Shown one piece after another: positions 1-11,700 of a stretch of DNA of 22,968 bases; position 1 is the first letter of the stretch, and the number at the start of each line of letters is the position of its first letter. The stretch covers positions 4,459-27,426 of the forward strand of contig JAKCWW010007995.1 of NCBI GenBank assembly GCA_026260175.1. The letters are read 5' to 3'. Source of the stretch: Reticulitermes lucifugus. Its lineage: Eukaryota; Arthropoda; Insecta; Blattodea; Rhinotermitidae. Below the pieces are notes generated by a model. It was not told the DNA's origin, ran no database searches, and was given only the letters and a program-made list of their open reading frames with translations. A program made the position numbers and the translations under genes.

Positions 1-115
1 CTGTCCCAGTGCCACTTTGTCCACCACAAATCTCACATGGACTGAACCGGGATCGAACCCGGGACTCCGCGGTGAGAGGCCCGCGACTAACCGCCTGAGC
101 CATGGCACGGCCTAA
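1..115 (-). mobile_element. tRNA-derived SINE head (partial)
   Basis: On the minus strand there is a tRNA-like stretch with both internal RNA polymerase III promoter boxes: an A box TGGCTCAGGCGG (plus-strand positions 91-102) and a B box GGTTCGATCCC (49-59). The spacing is that of a tRNA. Beyond the B box the sequence runs on (1-40) as a non-tRNA body instead of closing an acceptor stem, which argues for a SINE rather than a functional tRNA gene. The window edge cuts the element, so its 3' end and target-site duplication cannot be seen. Confidence 0.7.
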
Positions 116-120
116 CTGCA

Positions 121-1042
121 TACACTTAGGTCGCTGGAGGTAAAACAGTCTGAGCCGGAAGGTGACCACACACCTTGACGTCTGTGTCGTGGTATTGTAC
201 GCGTCGTGTTTTGACTGCACCTGCGGTTTATTCTAAAGGTGCCTCGAGTTTATTTCAGTAACTCCGACAAATCACGTAATTTCGCAGCACACCTTGCTTT
301 CTCAGCCAGTACTTGGTTTATTTTGTTAGCCTCTGTCATTATTATTATTATCATTATTAGTTATTATGTTTTATTATTATCGTAATGAATAAAATGTGAA
401 TTCATTTACAACGGTTCTGAGATTATAGGAGCTTCCTATCATTATGCATTTTCTGAATTAAGGAGCCTACAAGTACAACTATTAACACGTGGAGTCCGCG
501 AAATTTTTTAAGTTAAAGTGTCCTCACACTCGAAATATTGCGGACCGCTGGCCTACATACCCTCATGGCCTGACGCTTAAACATAGCGACGCTCAATAAT
601 ACATCAGTTTTGTGCTAGACAATAATATACCACACAACACTGCACTATTTTATTAGGTTTACGTGTGTAGAATTGAAATGTAAACTTGTTAGGTATTCGC
701 TGTCTTACTAGTGGTCTACCTGAGGTCGAGCTCTGGGTGGCTTAAGAAACCAGCCACCACTGCACGTGGCCGTACATGTGACATCACAGGGTAGACAGCT
801 GCAAAATTAGCCAATCACGAGTCAAGATTCAACGTTAGGACCGTCTAACCCAGTTCGCACACCTGTGATACTGCAAAGTTAATTCGATGCTATAAATATC
901 CGTTGTGGCCATGTATTCTCTACACACATACAGGTTAAAGAAAGAGACAGTAACTTAAACTGAAGGAGTTTATATGAATGTTTCTTAGTCGGTATATCAC
1001 TGGCCCTGAAGTCCAAGCATCAGAGTCCTTATTCAGAACCTA
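121..1042. other. Non-coding stretch, nothing recognised
   Basis: AT-rich DNA with many stops in all frames. An ATT/TTA-rich low-complexity patch lies at 336-390. No exon, RNA gene or recognisable repeat was identified. Confidence 0.5.
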
Positions 1043-1375
1043 ATGGCTCCTCAGCTTGTCGACAGACTTCCCGTATTGTATGGAACCCGAAGTTTCATTA
1101 CAGTCTACACAACAGCTGGTCAATTGCCCCTGTCTATACGTGCCACATGCCCCCCCCCCCATCTCATCCTCATTGATTTGATCACACAAATATTTTGCGA
1201 GGAGTACAAATCACGAAGGCCCTCATTGTCACATTTCCTTCACTCGCCTGTTAATTCCTCCCCCTTAAGGCCGAAGATCTTTCTCAGCACTCTCAACCTA
1301 TGTTCTTCCCTTATGTGAGATACCAAGTTTCACACCCATACATAACAGGCAAAATTATACCATAGTCTCTACATA
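1043..1375 (-). mobile_element. LINE 3' tail relic (reverse transcriptase C-terminus)
   Basis: Read on the minus strand, about 1375 to 1200 encodes the familiar tail that follows the RT domain of many insect non-LTR retrotransposons: YGCETWYLT, then after a +1 frameshift REEHRLRVLRKIFG, then EELTGE and a stop. The usual four residues between HRLRV and the VLRKIFG block are missing. Positions 1043-1130 contain the GGAACCCGAAG/TTCATTAC block found at the 3' end of this LINE type, which also appears at 15440-15560 and, in the other orientation, at 19255-19445. A run of ten C lies at 1151-1160. The copy is frameshifted and dead. Confidence 0.7.
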
Positions 1376-2098
1376 TTTAAACTTTATATTCTTAAATTCT
1401 CTACTTACCAGAATGGCTGCAAGCCACATTTTTTTGTTACTGTTCACAACTGTGTGTGTGTGTGCGTGCACTATGTATCTAACATATAAATTACAGTCTA
1501 CCATATGTGATTCCATATTATTATGTAATTATAATCAAGTATACAGGAGTAGGTACTAAATATTACGATGGAAATTTTGCCTTAATTTTCAGTCATACAA
1601 AACACATCTTAACCTCAAAGTTTCATCAAGCCAAAAGCAACAAGTATCAAATATTACAATTCAATGTCTATTTTTGTCTTAATTACATGGCATGCAAATC
1701 AAATCTTCTTTGCACTATATCATGTTTGATCACCTATGTACTGTCTGGCTTTGCCGTATTCTTTCTAATTACCTAGTACATGGCACGAGTTTTGTAAAAA
1801 AATTATTTCACACAAAATGTGTGGTTTGATTTTGTCTACAACTTTCATAGCAAAACTGTTCTCATTCTGGGAAGAATTCAGTGAGATATTACCAAAAAAA
1901 AAGTAAGCCTGTCTTTAAGTAAAGTACCTGATATTTGTGCCTGATTTTAACCAAATTTAATTTTCTCGACAGATTTTAATAAAGCTGCAACATAAAATTT
2001 CATGCAAATCCATCCAGTGGGAAATTAGTTGTTCCATGTGGGTGGACAGACAGACACGACAAAGCTAATGGTCACTTTTTGCAACTTTGGGAATGTAC
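1376..2098. other. Non-coding; (TG)n and a SINE/LINE-like 3' tail
   Basis: A (TG)n microsatellite sits near 1451-1468. About 1960-2070 resembles the tail of arthropod interspersed repeats: a CATGCAAATCCATCCAGT block, then GGACAGACAGACACGAC at about 2043-2059. No exon was recognised. Confidence 0.4.
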
Positions 2099-2596
2099 CT
2101 AAAGATGTATTGCAACTGACCAGTTTGTGAAAAACTTCACCTGATTCATTAATTTCATCCATTCTGTAGTCTGTCTTACAACAGGTCCATAGCCTCTTCC
2201 AAAGCGAGTTCTCCGCAGAGTGCGATCTAGTGCTTCCTCTTTCAATTTCCAGTATCCTCGCTTTTCCTTAAGGTCATCCAGTAGCTGCTTAATTCTTCTT
2301 CTTCTTCGTCTTCCCGTCATTTCTATCCTTACCTCTAACTTTCCTTCAATCACATGTTTTAGAAGGCAGTTCCTACGCAAGATGTGACCAATCCAGTTAG
2401 CCTTTCTTCTTTTTATTGTTTGTAGGGTATTCCTCTCCTCCTTGACTCTTTGTAATACTTCTTCCTTTCTCACACGATCAGGCTTACCTAATGATGCCAA
2501 AATAAATTGCCTACACCTGTAGCCAGACAGAATGAGTATTCTAGTGGACATACAAGACAGAGTTCCATTAGATTGTGAAAAATAAACAACTGACAT
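2099..2596 (-). mobile_element. LINE endonuclease/reverse transcriptase C-terminal fragment
   Basis: A 165-residue minus-strand reading frame remains open. Its middle contains KPDRVRKEEVLQRVKEERN, IKRRKANWIGHILRRNCLL, an arginine-rich GRRRRRR stretch, LLDDLKEKRGYWKLKEEALD and FGRGYGPVVRQTTE. This is the conserved C-terminal tail, beyond the RT catalytic core, of an arthropod LINE polyprotein usually annotated as endonuclease-reverse transcriptase. No catalytic RT motif is present, and the first and last about 20 residues do not look like the family. The element is 5' truncated and not functional. It is a different family from the copy at 1043-1375. Confidence 0.75.
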
Positions 2597-2852
2597 CAGT
2601 GATCATGTGACATGAAAAAGGATACTTAATTCACAAGGAAAAGTAAACTACCAATGAAGGATAAATTGTGAGACACACAGATCAAAACAAATAAATTTAT
2701 TATTGTAAGCAAGTTTCTCTTGCTTGTAGTAGAATATTAAATAAATAATAACCATATGTGTTGTTCATGAAACATGCATAAAGATACAAGAATAGTTGCT
2801 ACAGATGATAGCCCAATTCCAACATCTTCCCTTGATTTCAGGTTTCCACCGC

Positions 2853-2913
2853 GATGTTGGTGAAATCTGCGGTCTTCTGGGATATTACACAGACTGCAGA
2901 TTTCTCCAACATC
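2853..2913. repeat. Palindromic repeat with the CTTCTGGGATATTACAC box
   Basis: Arms 2853-2870 (GATGTTGGTGAAATCTGC) and 2896-2913 are inverted copies matching at 17 of 18 positions. The 25-nt loop contains TCTTCTGGGATATTACACAG, which recurs at 10840-10860. The left flank (TTGATTTCAGG, from 2833) matches the reverse complement of 10956-11001, so this is a relative of the 10834-11001 element. No hammerhead core was found in this copy. Confidence 0.6.
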
Positions 2914-3299
2914 TTCCTTTACTCTGCAACTGAGTGCAGTAATAAAGATATAAAAATAGGTATAGATTTGTAACACTGCCCATGAAGAGGTGATGATAAA
3001 ACAAATGGAGTAGTTTTACTGAAGCACACACATATTGCAACTATTATTCTCTTGATGCACCATGAATATCCACAGAAAAGGGAGCTTGCTATTCATGAAC
3101 ATTACTTCATGGATACCAAGCAATTTGTCCATTGCTTTCAAACTCATTACAAAGTACTTTCTAAGGAATACAAGTGTTTGACCTTTGAAGCCAGGATACA
3201 ATGAAACCTAGTTTATTTGATAATAAATGATGTAGGGTTGGTAAAGTCTTTTTACATCTCGAGTTCTTAAGATAAAAGAATCAGAACGAGGTGACAGCT

Positions 3300-3345
3300 A
3301 GCATGTACATCTTGTCCCTATATGTAAGGGATCTGTGTACATGCT
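3300..3345. repeat. Short stem-loop
   Basis: AGCATGTACA (3300-3309) is perfectly inverted at 3336-3345, and an inner GTCCCT/AGGGAT pairing continues the stem. A TGACTGACTGAC tandem motif follows near 3364. Function unknown; probably part of a decayed inverted-repeat element. Confidence 0.45.
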
Positions 3346-3349
3346 ACAA

Positions 3350-6018
3350 GGAGTTACATCAGACTGACTGACTGACAACTAACAATCCACAGCTTACTTT
3401 CAAGACATGATGTTGGATATTTTATTTCACAATATGAAACAGACATCATAAATAATGAACTTTAGTTCAGAGATATTCTGCTACTTAAATTCATTGAATA
3501 AAAGCAAATTGTTTACTGTCATCCTGGCCTAGTACTGAACATGTCTGTTTCCAAGGCAACTTCCCACTAGTGACTACGAAACACAGGTGATAAAGATACA
3601 TCCCTTACTATTCTGTAAACCAAACCTTGTTTCATCCTATTTCCAGGAATCTCACACAACTCTTGTTGCACAGTTTGCACACACTGACAGACAATTCTGA
3701 TTTTCACTGAATATTCATTACAATTCATCACTATACATACTCTTTGTTCCCAAATTGTATGATCCAGTAACAAACTTTGGCACGATTTGAAAACTACATT
3801 GGAGACTAAATTGCTGTACAACATTTGAAGTAGGCAGCCAGCTGCATTTCACAGAACTTTCTACAGTTTTAACTATTTCATTCATCAGATATTGCTTCAC
3901 AGTGCCTACAAAAATTTTATTTATAGTGTATTATAGTTTGACATATTCTTTCTAGTAATAATAATAAAAAAAACTATAATTTTGGTGTAGAAAGTGACAT
4001 TACAGAATTGGTCTGGAAGTTTCTTAAAATGAACTGGCAACAATTATTATATTATCATCTTAAATAAGTTCTCATATTTTGCACTTTAATATCTAAGACA
4101 ACTCTTGGAGGAGTGAAGCAAGTTTTGTAATTTTGAATTCACAGAGTCAAATTAATTTATCTTGGTTAGTTCTTTTCTCTGTGGAAAACCAGCAATTCAC
4201 AAAAATTTCTAATTCCCTCTGGGCAAAGTGAAGACATGAAATTTGTGTGATATGTTTTTATGCTAAGCATTAAACATGAACATCTCAAATAACCATTTTC
4301 TTTTACCTCCATCATTACTGATGCAGTAAACAAATGACTTTCCATCATTACACAAAGAAACATCATCCACTGATCAATCAATCAGATTCATCAATCCTTT
4401 CTTCCTAAATGACACTGTGACTCCAACTTATATTTGGATAAGACTGGAAATACAAATTGGGACTATAACTGAGTAGCAATTTCTGATGGTAGTAATGTAA
4501 TGTCAATAGCACACTTGTTAAACACTACGTGGCACAACAGTCACCTTCCTTACCACCAAGTCTGTCAGTCTGGTAACCTACCATTGAAAAAGGACAATCA
4601 AGAACAGATACCATTCACAGCAGCAAGTAGTGTCATTGGAACAATGGACATAAATTAAAAATTGTCTTGGTTTCAGTCGCCCAAGTTTTCTTGTAAGGCT
4701 TATCAGTTACAGAACCATCTTATTACCTTCCAAACATGTAAAGTTTTCAACTGATAAGAAAAATAAAAGCATATACATCCTGTCTTGTGACTCTTGTCTT
4801 TTATAATTCACTAAATTCTATATAAACCTTACTCAACTGATAAGTTATGGACAACTGAAACATTACCACCTTCCTCTACGTATATTTTAAGTTTCCTTTC
4901 ACTTTACAAACACATCAAGGTGACAAAAATCAATGAAAAATTATTATTTTGATCCCTGAAGACACCTACTTGAATACCTTCCTGGCTGGATATTCAATTA
5001 CTGTAACAATTTGCCACTTTCTGATAGTGAAATAGCAATCCCAGAGATACTGATTGCATTTAACAGGTTGTGCCAGTACTTGCATGGTACTGCAGGTACC
5101 TGTGTGTTAGTCCTGAAAGTAAGCATACAGCAAATCTAGGAATGGTGAAGAATTTTGTTTTTGCAGGAAAGATTGCAAGAGCAGACACTGATATGAAGGA
5201 CAGAAACAGGCATACTGAGTGTAGTATATGGACCTTCTTGGTTATAAACATTGCTGGCAACTGTAGATTGTTTGAAGGAGCACATGGCAAGGTAGTTCAA
5301 CCTTTAACATAGGCAATTAGGGGTTTTAAAACTCCCATTACTACGGGCAATACAATTTGATCATATGGAAATGGGGATTTTAAATCGTGCAGTCTTATTG
5401 GGTATCAGCCATATTTTAACTCGTAATATTAGTACTGAAAAAAATACACATACACTGTTGTTGTAATGGAGTACAAATCAAGAAATGTTAATCAGACTTC
5501 AAACTCTTCTCATGTACTGCATAAAACATGTTTCTGATCCATCTAAAGCTTTGCATTAACACAATTCTGAAATAATTCTTTACAAAGAAACACATTCTGT
5601 TCTTTTAGTTCACTTGTTAAGCTCATGATTTTTTCAGTTTTATTTCAAATGATTATTTACAAGCTTCAAATTTAAAGTGAAAACAATTTACAAAGTTACA
5701 ACCATTTCTTAGTTAAGTTTCAACTGATCATGAAGGCTATGTATTGCAGACATGTTTCTTATGTGTGTGCATACATTGGTATATTACTCATATCACAAAT
5801 TTATTACGCTAATCCATGCATACCAACACAGTGATGTTTGTATCCACTAAACATAAATACAAACATTGCATTACGCACAATTACGGCAAATTCCCATAAA
5901 CTGAAGTTTTTATGTGTATTTAGAAAATAAAAATCCCATTTATACATATGGTGTAAATTAAAGAACTCTTTTTTTTACATGAATGTTAATATATTTGCAA
6001 GACTCTTTTGTCAGAAAG
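3350..6018. other. Long non-coding stretch, no gene recognised
   Basis: Stops occur in all frames, and no splice-framed conserved peptide was found on either strand. Open stretches of up to about 85 codons have low-complexity or cysteine-rich translations unlike any family I know, including an overlapping pair at 5060-5312 on opposite strands. The region is downstream of UBAC2 and could be intergenic or hold a distal 3' UTR. Confidence 0.45.
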
Positions 6019-6033
6019 TATACTTCCTTGTTG

Positions 6034-6177
6034 CTTACTACCCAGCGTCATTTTTTGGTGCATGACCAACGTGACAAGTGATCCCGAAACGTTGGTCATG
6101 CACCAAAAAATGACGCTGGGTAACAACCCAGAAGATTATAAGCAACATTACGACCACGGCAGAAGCCTTCAATTACA
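6034..6177. mobile_element. Short palindromic insertion with 15-bp target-site duplication
   Basis: A 15-bp direct repeat, TATACTTCCTTGTTG, at 6019-6033 and 6178-6192 brackets a 144-bp insert. Inside are two perfectly complementary 34-nt arms (6039-6072 and 6089-6122) with a 16-nt loop. The loop and right arm read GTGATCCCGAAACGTTGG, which keeps the GAAACGTT half of a hammerhead core but lacks CTGANGA. After the palindrome comes a tail that starts ACAACCCAGAAG. Perfect arms and an intact duplication suggest a recent insertion. Duplications of this length are typical of target-primed reverse transcription rather than cut-and-paste transposases. Confidence 0.7.
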
Positions 6178-6192
6178 TATACTTCCTTGTTG

Positions 6193-7406
6193 AAAATTTC
6201 CAACATAATCCTCATATTTCTTCTGCACACCACTTGTGACCATGACAGCTACAGTCAGTACACTGCTACACCCAGCCACCAGTTAAGCAAACTCCACTCC
6301 CATCCCTACAGCACATAGGTACCATAAACCAGGGAAGTAATGACCAGCAGTACCAATCAAATAAGCAAGGGAAGGCAGATTTCATCTCAGATTCAGATGG
6401 TAAGTTGTCACTTGCCCATTTTGTTACATGTATAAATTCCAATTTCATGCAGTAAGATGTGTTATACTAAACTGTGTGATCAGTGGAAATAAATGACACA
6501 CCATGACTAGTCTGGTCTAACAGATCAATTCTTAAAAATGAACCCATACGAAAATTTAAATAATTATGTGGATATGATGCAAGCAAAAATGATAAATTTT
6601 GTATGTTGCAAACTGAAGAATAAAATCTACGTCTAAATCAACTCAACGCACCCATTCATATACACAGTACACCTACTTTATCATACACAGACTGCATCAG
6701 ACCATGAAAACGAGACAGATTCCATGACACTTTGCCAAAATGCCAGTCACTTGTTTCAAAAACTAAAATTATATACTCTAATACTTCATCTTCAATCAGG
6801 GATTGGAATTAAACGTGTTCCAGGCCTGCACTATACAGACAGCTCCCACATTCTGGATAATAATTCTATATTACCTTTCATGGCAAGCATATAAAATAAC
6901 TAAACTTCTGAACACTTCCTCAAATAATAAAACATACACACATTACTAGCTGCATGTCAGCTTTGCAGCACATCCCTGTATGTGTCAGCTGGAATACTTG
7001 CACTGATATGATATATACTTTGGTCCAGGAACAATTAGTTATCACGTGAAATGAACATTTGGTCAGCTTCGACTCCATGTGGATACATTACGTCACTAAA
7101 AGGGGTTTATTGCAGTTAGTATCAAGTAGGCTAGCTGCTTTTATAAGAGTTGCACAGCCATTCCAAAACAATGGAGTTTATTAAATCAAACAAAATAACA
7201 TCTTGCAAACCAACTTTTAAGTGTTTCACAGACATGTATGACACTGGGGTCACAGAAAGACATCTCATGGATACTTCTCTATATTCCCGTCATATAACCA
7301 TTATGATTACATATCTGCAATGATAATTGTGTGATATCCATTACCACACACAAGTTCTCTGGGCTGGTTGACAAAGGCTGGAGGGGAATAAAACAGTAGA
7401 TAGTTT
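6193..7406. other. Non-coding stretch, nothing recognised
   Basis: AT-rich sequence downstream of UBAC2 with short spurious reading frames only. No repeat or exon was identified. Confidence 0.4.
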
Positions 7407-7414
7407 GGGTGAAG

Positions 7415-7705
7415 CAGGGCCGGATTTACATGTAAGCTAGACAAGCTACAGCTTAGGGCCTCACATTACAAGGGGCCTCTGTAAGGCAGTCTCACTAAAA
7501 AACAAGAAAAAAAAAAACTAAAGCATTTGTAAATAACAAAAATCACAATATGAAACAATTAAAAAATATATGTATATAATGTAGCATTTTATACGTACCC
7601 TTCCACAAGTACAAAAAACTATTAAATATAAAATTTATTACAGGGGGAGGGGGCCTCTTTAAGTGTTACAGCTTAGGGGCCACAACAGGCTTAAACCCGG
7701 CCCTG
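7415..7705. mobile_element. hAT-like non-autonomous miniature transposon
   Basis: The 291-bp element starts CAGGGCCGGATTTA and ends with the inverted copy TAAACCCGGCCCTG; 13 of 14 terminal positions match. CAGGG ends are typical of hAT elements. The flanking octamers GGGTGAAG (7407-7414) and AGGTGAGG (7706-7713) agree at 6 of 8 positions, consistent with a decayed 8-bp hAT target-site duplication. Subterminal inverted similarity (AGCTTAGGGCC left, GGCCCCTAAGCTG-type right) supports a palindromic miniature element. There is no coding capacity for a transposase. Confidence 0.75.
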
Positions 7706-7713
7706 AGGTGAGG

Positions 7714-8197
7714 CATCAAATGCCATCATCTACACCATCCATGGGAGCCTGCATCCTGCATCCTCTGTATATTAAATAATATATTTAGAAGTACATTCAT
7801 AATCAATTTACACTGATCATTTTACAACATATGTACACTCGTACTGCATACATCACAGTCACATAATTCATCCTTACCATCAAAGATAAAAATTCAAACT
7901 TTTAAAGCAAAACATGCTTTAAAAATACCAAAGTAATCCACTGGAATTTCAGTCTTCTTTAAAACATTCTGAGAGACAAAAAAAAAAAAAGTCACTGAAA
8001 GCACAAACTGGTGTGTACACCCAGGCTTATCTACTGCAGAGCCCAACATCTGAACGCAGCTGTGTAACACACAGGACCATAAGTATCAAGGTGTCGCCCA
8101 CTCAATACTTCAAATAAACGACACCTATCAAGCCCAGTGAATGTAGTGAAGCAAACACATACAGCATATGTGCAAGCAACAACAAGCAGTAACCGAG
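7714..8197. other. Non-coding downstream flank of UBAC2
   Basis: No gene seen. A run of A lies at about 7979-7990. Just below the proposed poly(A) signal, the minus strand is GT-rich (TGCTTGTTGTTGCTTGC, then TGTATGTGTTTGC, about 8155-8190), as expected of a downstream cleavage element. Confidence 0.4.
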
Positions 8198-8203
8198 TTT
8201 ATT
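8198..8203 (-). promoter_or_regulatory. Candidate UBAC2 polyadenylation signal
   Basis: AATAAA on the minus strand (TTTATT on plus), about 440 nt beyond the UBAC2 stop and followed by GT-rich sequence. It is the first canonical hexamer seen after the stop, implying a 3' UTR of about 460 nt. Not proven. Confidence 0.4.
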
Positions 8204-8641
8204 ACACAATTTTTTAATTATTGTGTACTTATCGAATCTGATAAGCTTTTACAACATAAAGTTAAAGAACTGCAAAGTGTGATAATAGAAAGGTACCTTA
8301 CAGATGTTCAAATGAGCAGTACAGTCAAGCTGAACTACAGTACATCTGCGCCCTGGGTGTAACACAACCAGTAGCATCTCAATCTTGCATGTATCCTTGC
8401 ATATGAGTCAATCTACAGAGGTCACTCACTCTGTGACCCCAAAGTCACCTAAGCTTCATCCTACCAATTTCATGTTCACTGCACTCAAGCAAACATCATA
8501 CCACTACCAACTCCTGTCAAACAAGACGGTAGAAAGAAAAGCTGTAACTGAATTCTGTTCTTGTTTTTGTGTAACCATAAATGTAAACAATTATTCAAGT
8601 CACGTTCACATGATCATTTTGTTACAGCTGCTAATAAACGT

Positions 8642-8781
8642 TCAGGATTCATGAAGCAATATATTTGTTGCACTGTGAATGTCATTATTTGCACTGCGCA
8701 AGGCACTCAGCACTCGTGCACGTTCAAATCCCATCTCCATTAACGTCTGCACTTGTTCCTCTGAGGGCTGTACATTATTTT
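8642..8781 (-). CDS. UBAC2: UBAC2 exon 8 (UBA domain and stop)
   Basis: Acceptor CCATTCTAG. Encodes SEEQVQTLMEMGFERARV, LSALRSANNDIHSATNILL, then HES and TGA (8644-8642). The MGF loop and the LL in the third helix are the ubiquitin-contact features of UBA domains. Confidence 0.95.
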
Positions 8782-11700
8782 CTAGAATGGATATAAAAAT
8801 GTTATAATTCAATTACTTGATCTCTACTCTAATGGAAACACACAGAGAGGGGATAAAGATGACTAACTATCTCCTGGGATGTGACCATGTAGTATGGTAG
8901 ATACATATCCACATTTTGGAAAAAAAAACATCTGCTTCCACTTTTGTCCTGAAGATGGAGGCAGCAAGTTCCTCAGAAATGCTGGTTAATTGCCTACCAG
9001 GTTACAGGGTGTCATAATCCAGAAAAAAACAATACAAATCTTTACTGATGTAAAAACCCCAAATCTTGTGCCTAATTTGATAACATTTGACACCAAAGCT
9101 TCTGTCCTGAAGATAGACGCAGCAAGTTCCTCACAACTGCCAGTCACTGCCTACCAGCTCACAAGGTGTCATAACCCAGAAAAAAACACTCCAAATGTTT
9201 ACTGATGTCAAAATCCCAAATCTTGTACATAATTTGATAATATATGACACCAAAGCTTTAAATATCTCTCACTTCCCCCACCAAACATGACTAACAGGAA
9301 TATAATATTACAAACCAAATGAAAAATATTAATATATAATTATTAAAAACAATTTGAGGTTTTCATAGGGGTGAGGACTCTCAGACTGTGACCTTTAGGT
9401 AATGACCAGTGCAGTCTGATATCCCCGTGAACATACTACCTACACCTCCAGCTTCCTAATCATAGTGGCAGAAAGTTCCTCTGAAACATCATAAGCCCCA
9501 AGACCAAAATATAATAACTATTAACAAGTTCATCCTTCATTTCTCAATACCACAAAATCCTGCACATGTTTCAGTACTTCTTACAACCTGATGTGAAAAC
9601 AAAATACAATTACTCATAAAATGTCCTACCTTCTGTATCTACAGCATTATGCCTCCTGTTTCGCAGGAAACCTCCAAAGATTGTACCATTCTCATTAGGC
9701 CAGTAGTTCTCAGGACCCACCAGAGTTTCTGCAAAGCCTTGCCCCTGCTGAGTAAACATTAATAGATCTTTAGTATTCAGTACACAGAAGCTTTGGTCAA
9801 ATCTGGTTACATCAGAGTCATGCCACCATAATACAAACTATTTATTCTCCGAGATTTCAGATTCTCATGGTAGTGGCTAGTGTCTTATGGGATGTGACAT
9901 CATGCAGTCTGGTAGGAAGTTACTGACATTACACCCTCTTCTATTTTGCAGATGGTGGCAGCACATTCCTCCAAAATGTCAATAAATTGCTACCAAACAA
10001 CACAGTGTCATATCACAGAAGAAAATAATTTTTTCTCTCTTCCTTTAAAACAGTATTAAAGGCTCAGGTCTGGGCTGATAATACCATAACGACATTACAA
10101 GTTTTGATATGTTTTGTCTGTTGTGTTGACACATGTTACATTCACAACAGTGAACTGTCACAGACTGTGATTAGTCTCGCAGTACTCATAAGCCATGGCA
10201 AACACACTCCCTTAGACCCTGCATTAAAAAGGGGATGCATGCCAGAGGCACAGAAACATATCCAAGATATTCACCCTAAAATCAACTCATACAGCCTTTC
10301 TGCAGCACAGAGCCATACATTTCATTCAGAAAACTCAATCAACACATAAATTTCTCAAATAATCAGGCTATTTACTTACAAAACTGGTATACCTATAAAC
10401 CAACAACACACATATAATCCCAGCTTCCTGCAAAATAATCATCATCCAGTCAGCACTTAACCTGAATACCGCATCTCTTATCTACAAACTACTCACAAAT
10501 TAAGATGCCTCAAGTAAACTCCGTTCATGAATATATAGAACCCAAGCCTCCACCAATACACTCTTCATCTAATCAGCACTTACCTTGATTATCACAGTTC
10601 AAAATCTACTGAATATTCCAGAAAAACTCCTGTTAACTACTTTCCATCAAAGACTACAATACACCCATATCTATACACACCCTAAATTATCTTTCAATAT
10701 AAAATGGTTGAGTATCAAATAACATCTCATTTAAATTCAACTAACTTGTACTGCAGTGATTCTTCTTAGTATATTTTGGTATTGCGTATTACCTGGCGAT
10801 GGCCCATTTTGGCTGAAACATGTTGTAAGCAAGAGCTGTGCTCTTCTGGGATATTACACAGTGTAGAGTGGTAATTCTGTACCGACGTTTCGGGACAACC
10901 TATCGGTCCTATCTTCAAGGGTGAAGAAGTCCAAGAAGAAAATAATATCCCAGAAGAGCGCAGATCTCATCTACATCAAGGCTGAAGCCTGAAATCAGGC
11001 CTGTTGTAAGCAAGTTTGTCACATACATAATAAAATTCTTAGTTGTGATTGACAATGTTTTTTTCTATGTTATTGTTTATCATCACAATGGTACGAATAA
11101 AGCTAAGACATATCCAAGCACTAGACAGTGGACACAACTGCCCATGGCGGTAAGGTAAAGGACCTGCAGGAGACACTTGTGACCACTACAGCAACAAGGA
11201 AAATATTCTACACAGACACTGGTGTGTTCCATGACAGTCAACACACTATACAATGAAAGACGCACAGTTCCCAGACCTTAAGTTAAAAAAACACATCTCG
11301 GCTGCATAAGGTCTTTATTCAACTTACAACCTTCCTGAACATTTTTAACTTCAGCCCTTCTTATCAAGCGCTAAAGAAATATTGATATAAAATAGTTGTG
11401 GTCAGCATAAGGTTTAGGAACTCGGCCACAAAACTAGGCATTATGATGCTTCTTACAACTGTGTGCCATTCTGCATTTAACACAACAAAGACTGTTCATG
11501 GTAAAGTAGTGGTAACATAATTAACACATCCTAACATAAACTTATACATGAAAATCAATTAATTATGTTGTAAAACATGAAGCCATTTTATTTTACTGTG
11601 TTACATAAAGTGTTCAACAAACTCATCTGCTAATCCATGATAAAAGAAAAGTTTAAAGAGAAAAAATCTTTGAAATTATTGTTAATATTTTCTCCTGCTA

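Noticed and set aside
1..115. Functional tRNA gene
   Set aside because: A and B boxes are present, but there is no proper acceptor stem or 3' end, and the sequence continues as a SINE body.
3364..3375. CRISPR-like or satellite array from TGACTGACTGAC
   Set aside because: Only three short units; no spacers and no longer array. The window is eukaryotic.
5060..5312. Two overlapping open frames of 76 and 80 codons on opposite strands
   Set aside because: No family resemblance, no splice context, and lengths expected by chance in a region with few stops.
6008..6193. 61-codon plus-strand open frame
   Set aside because: It is a readthrough of the perfect palindrome at 6039-6122 and has no independent coding support.
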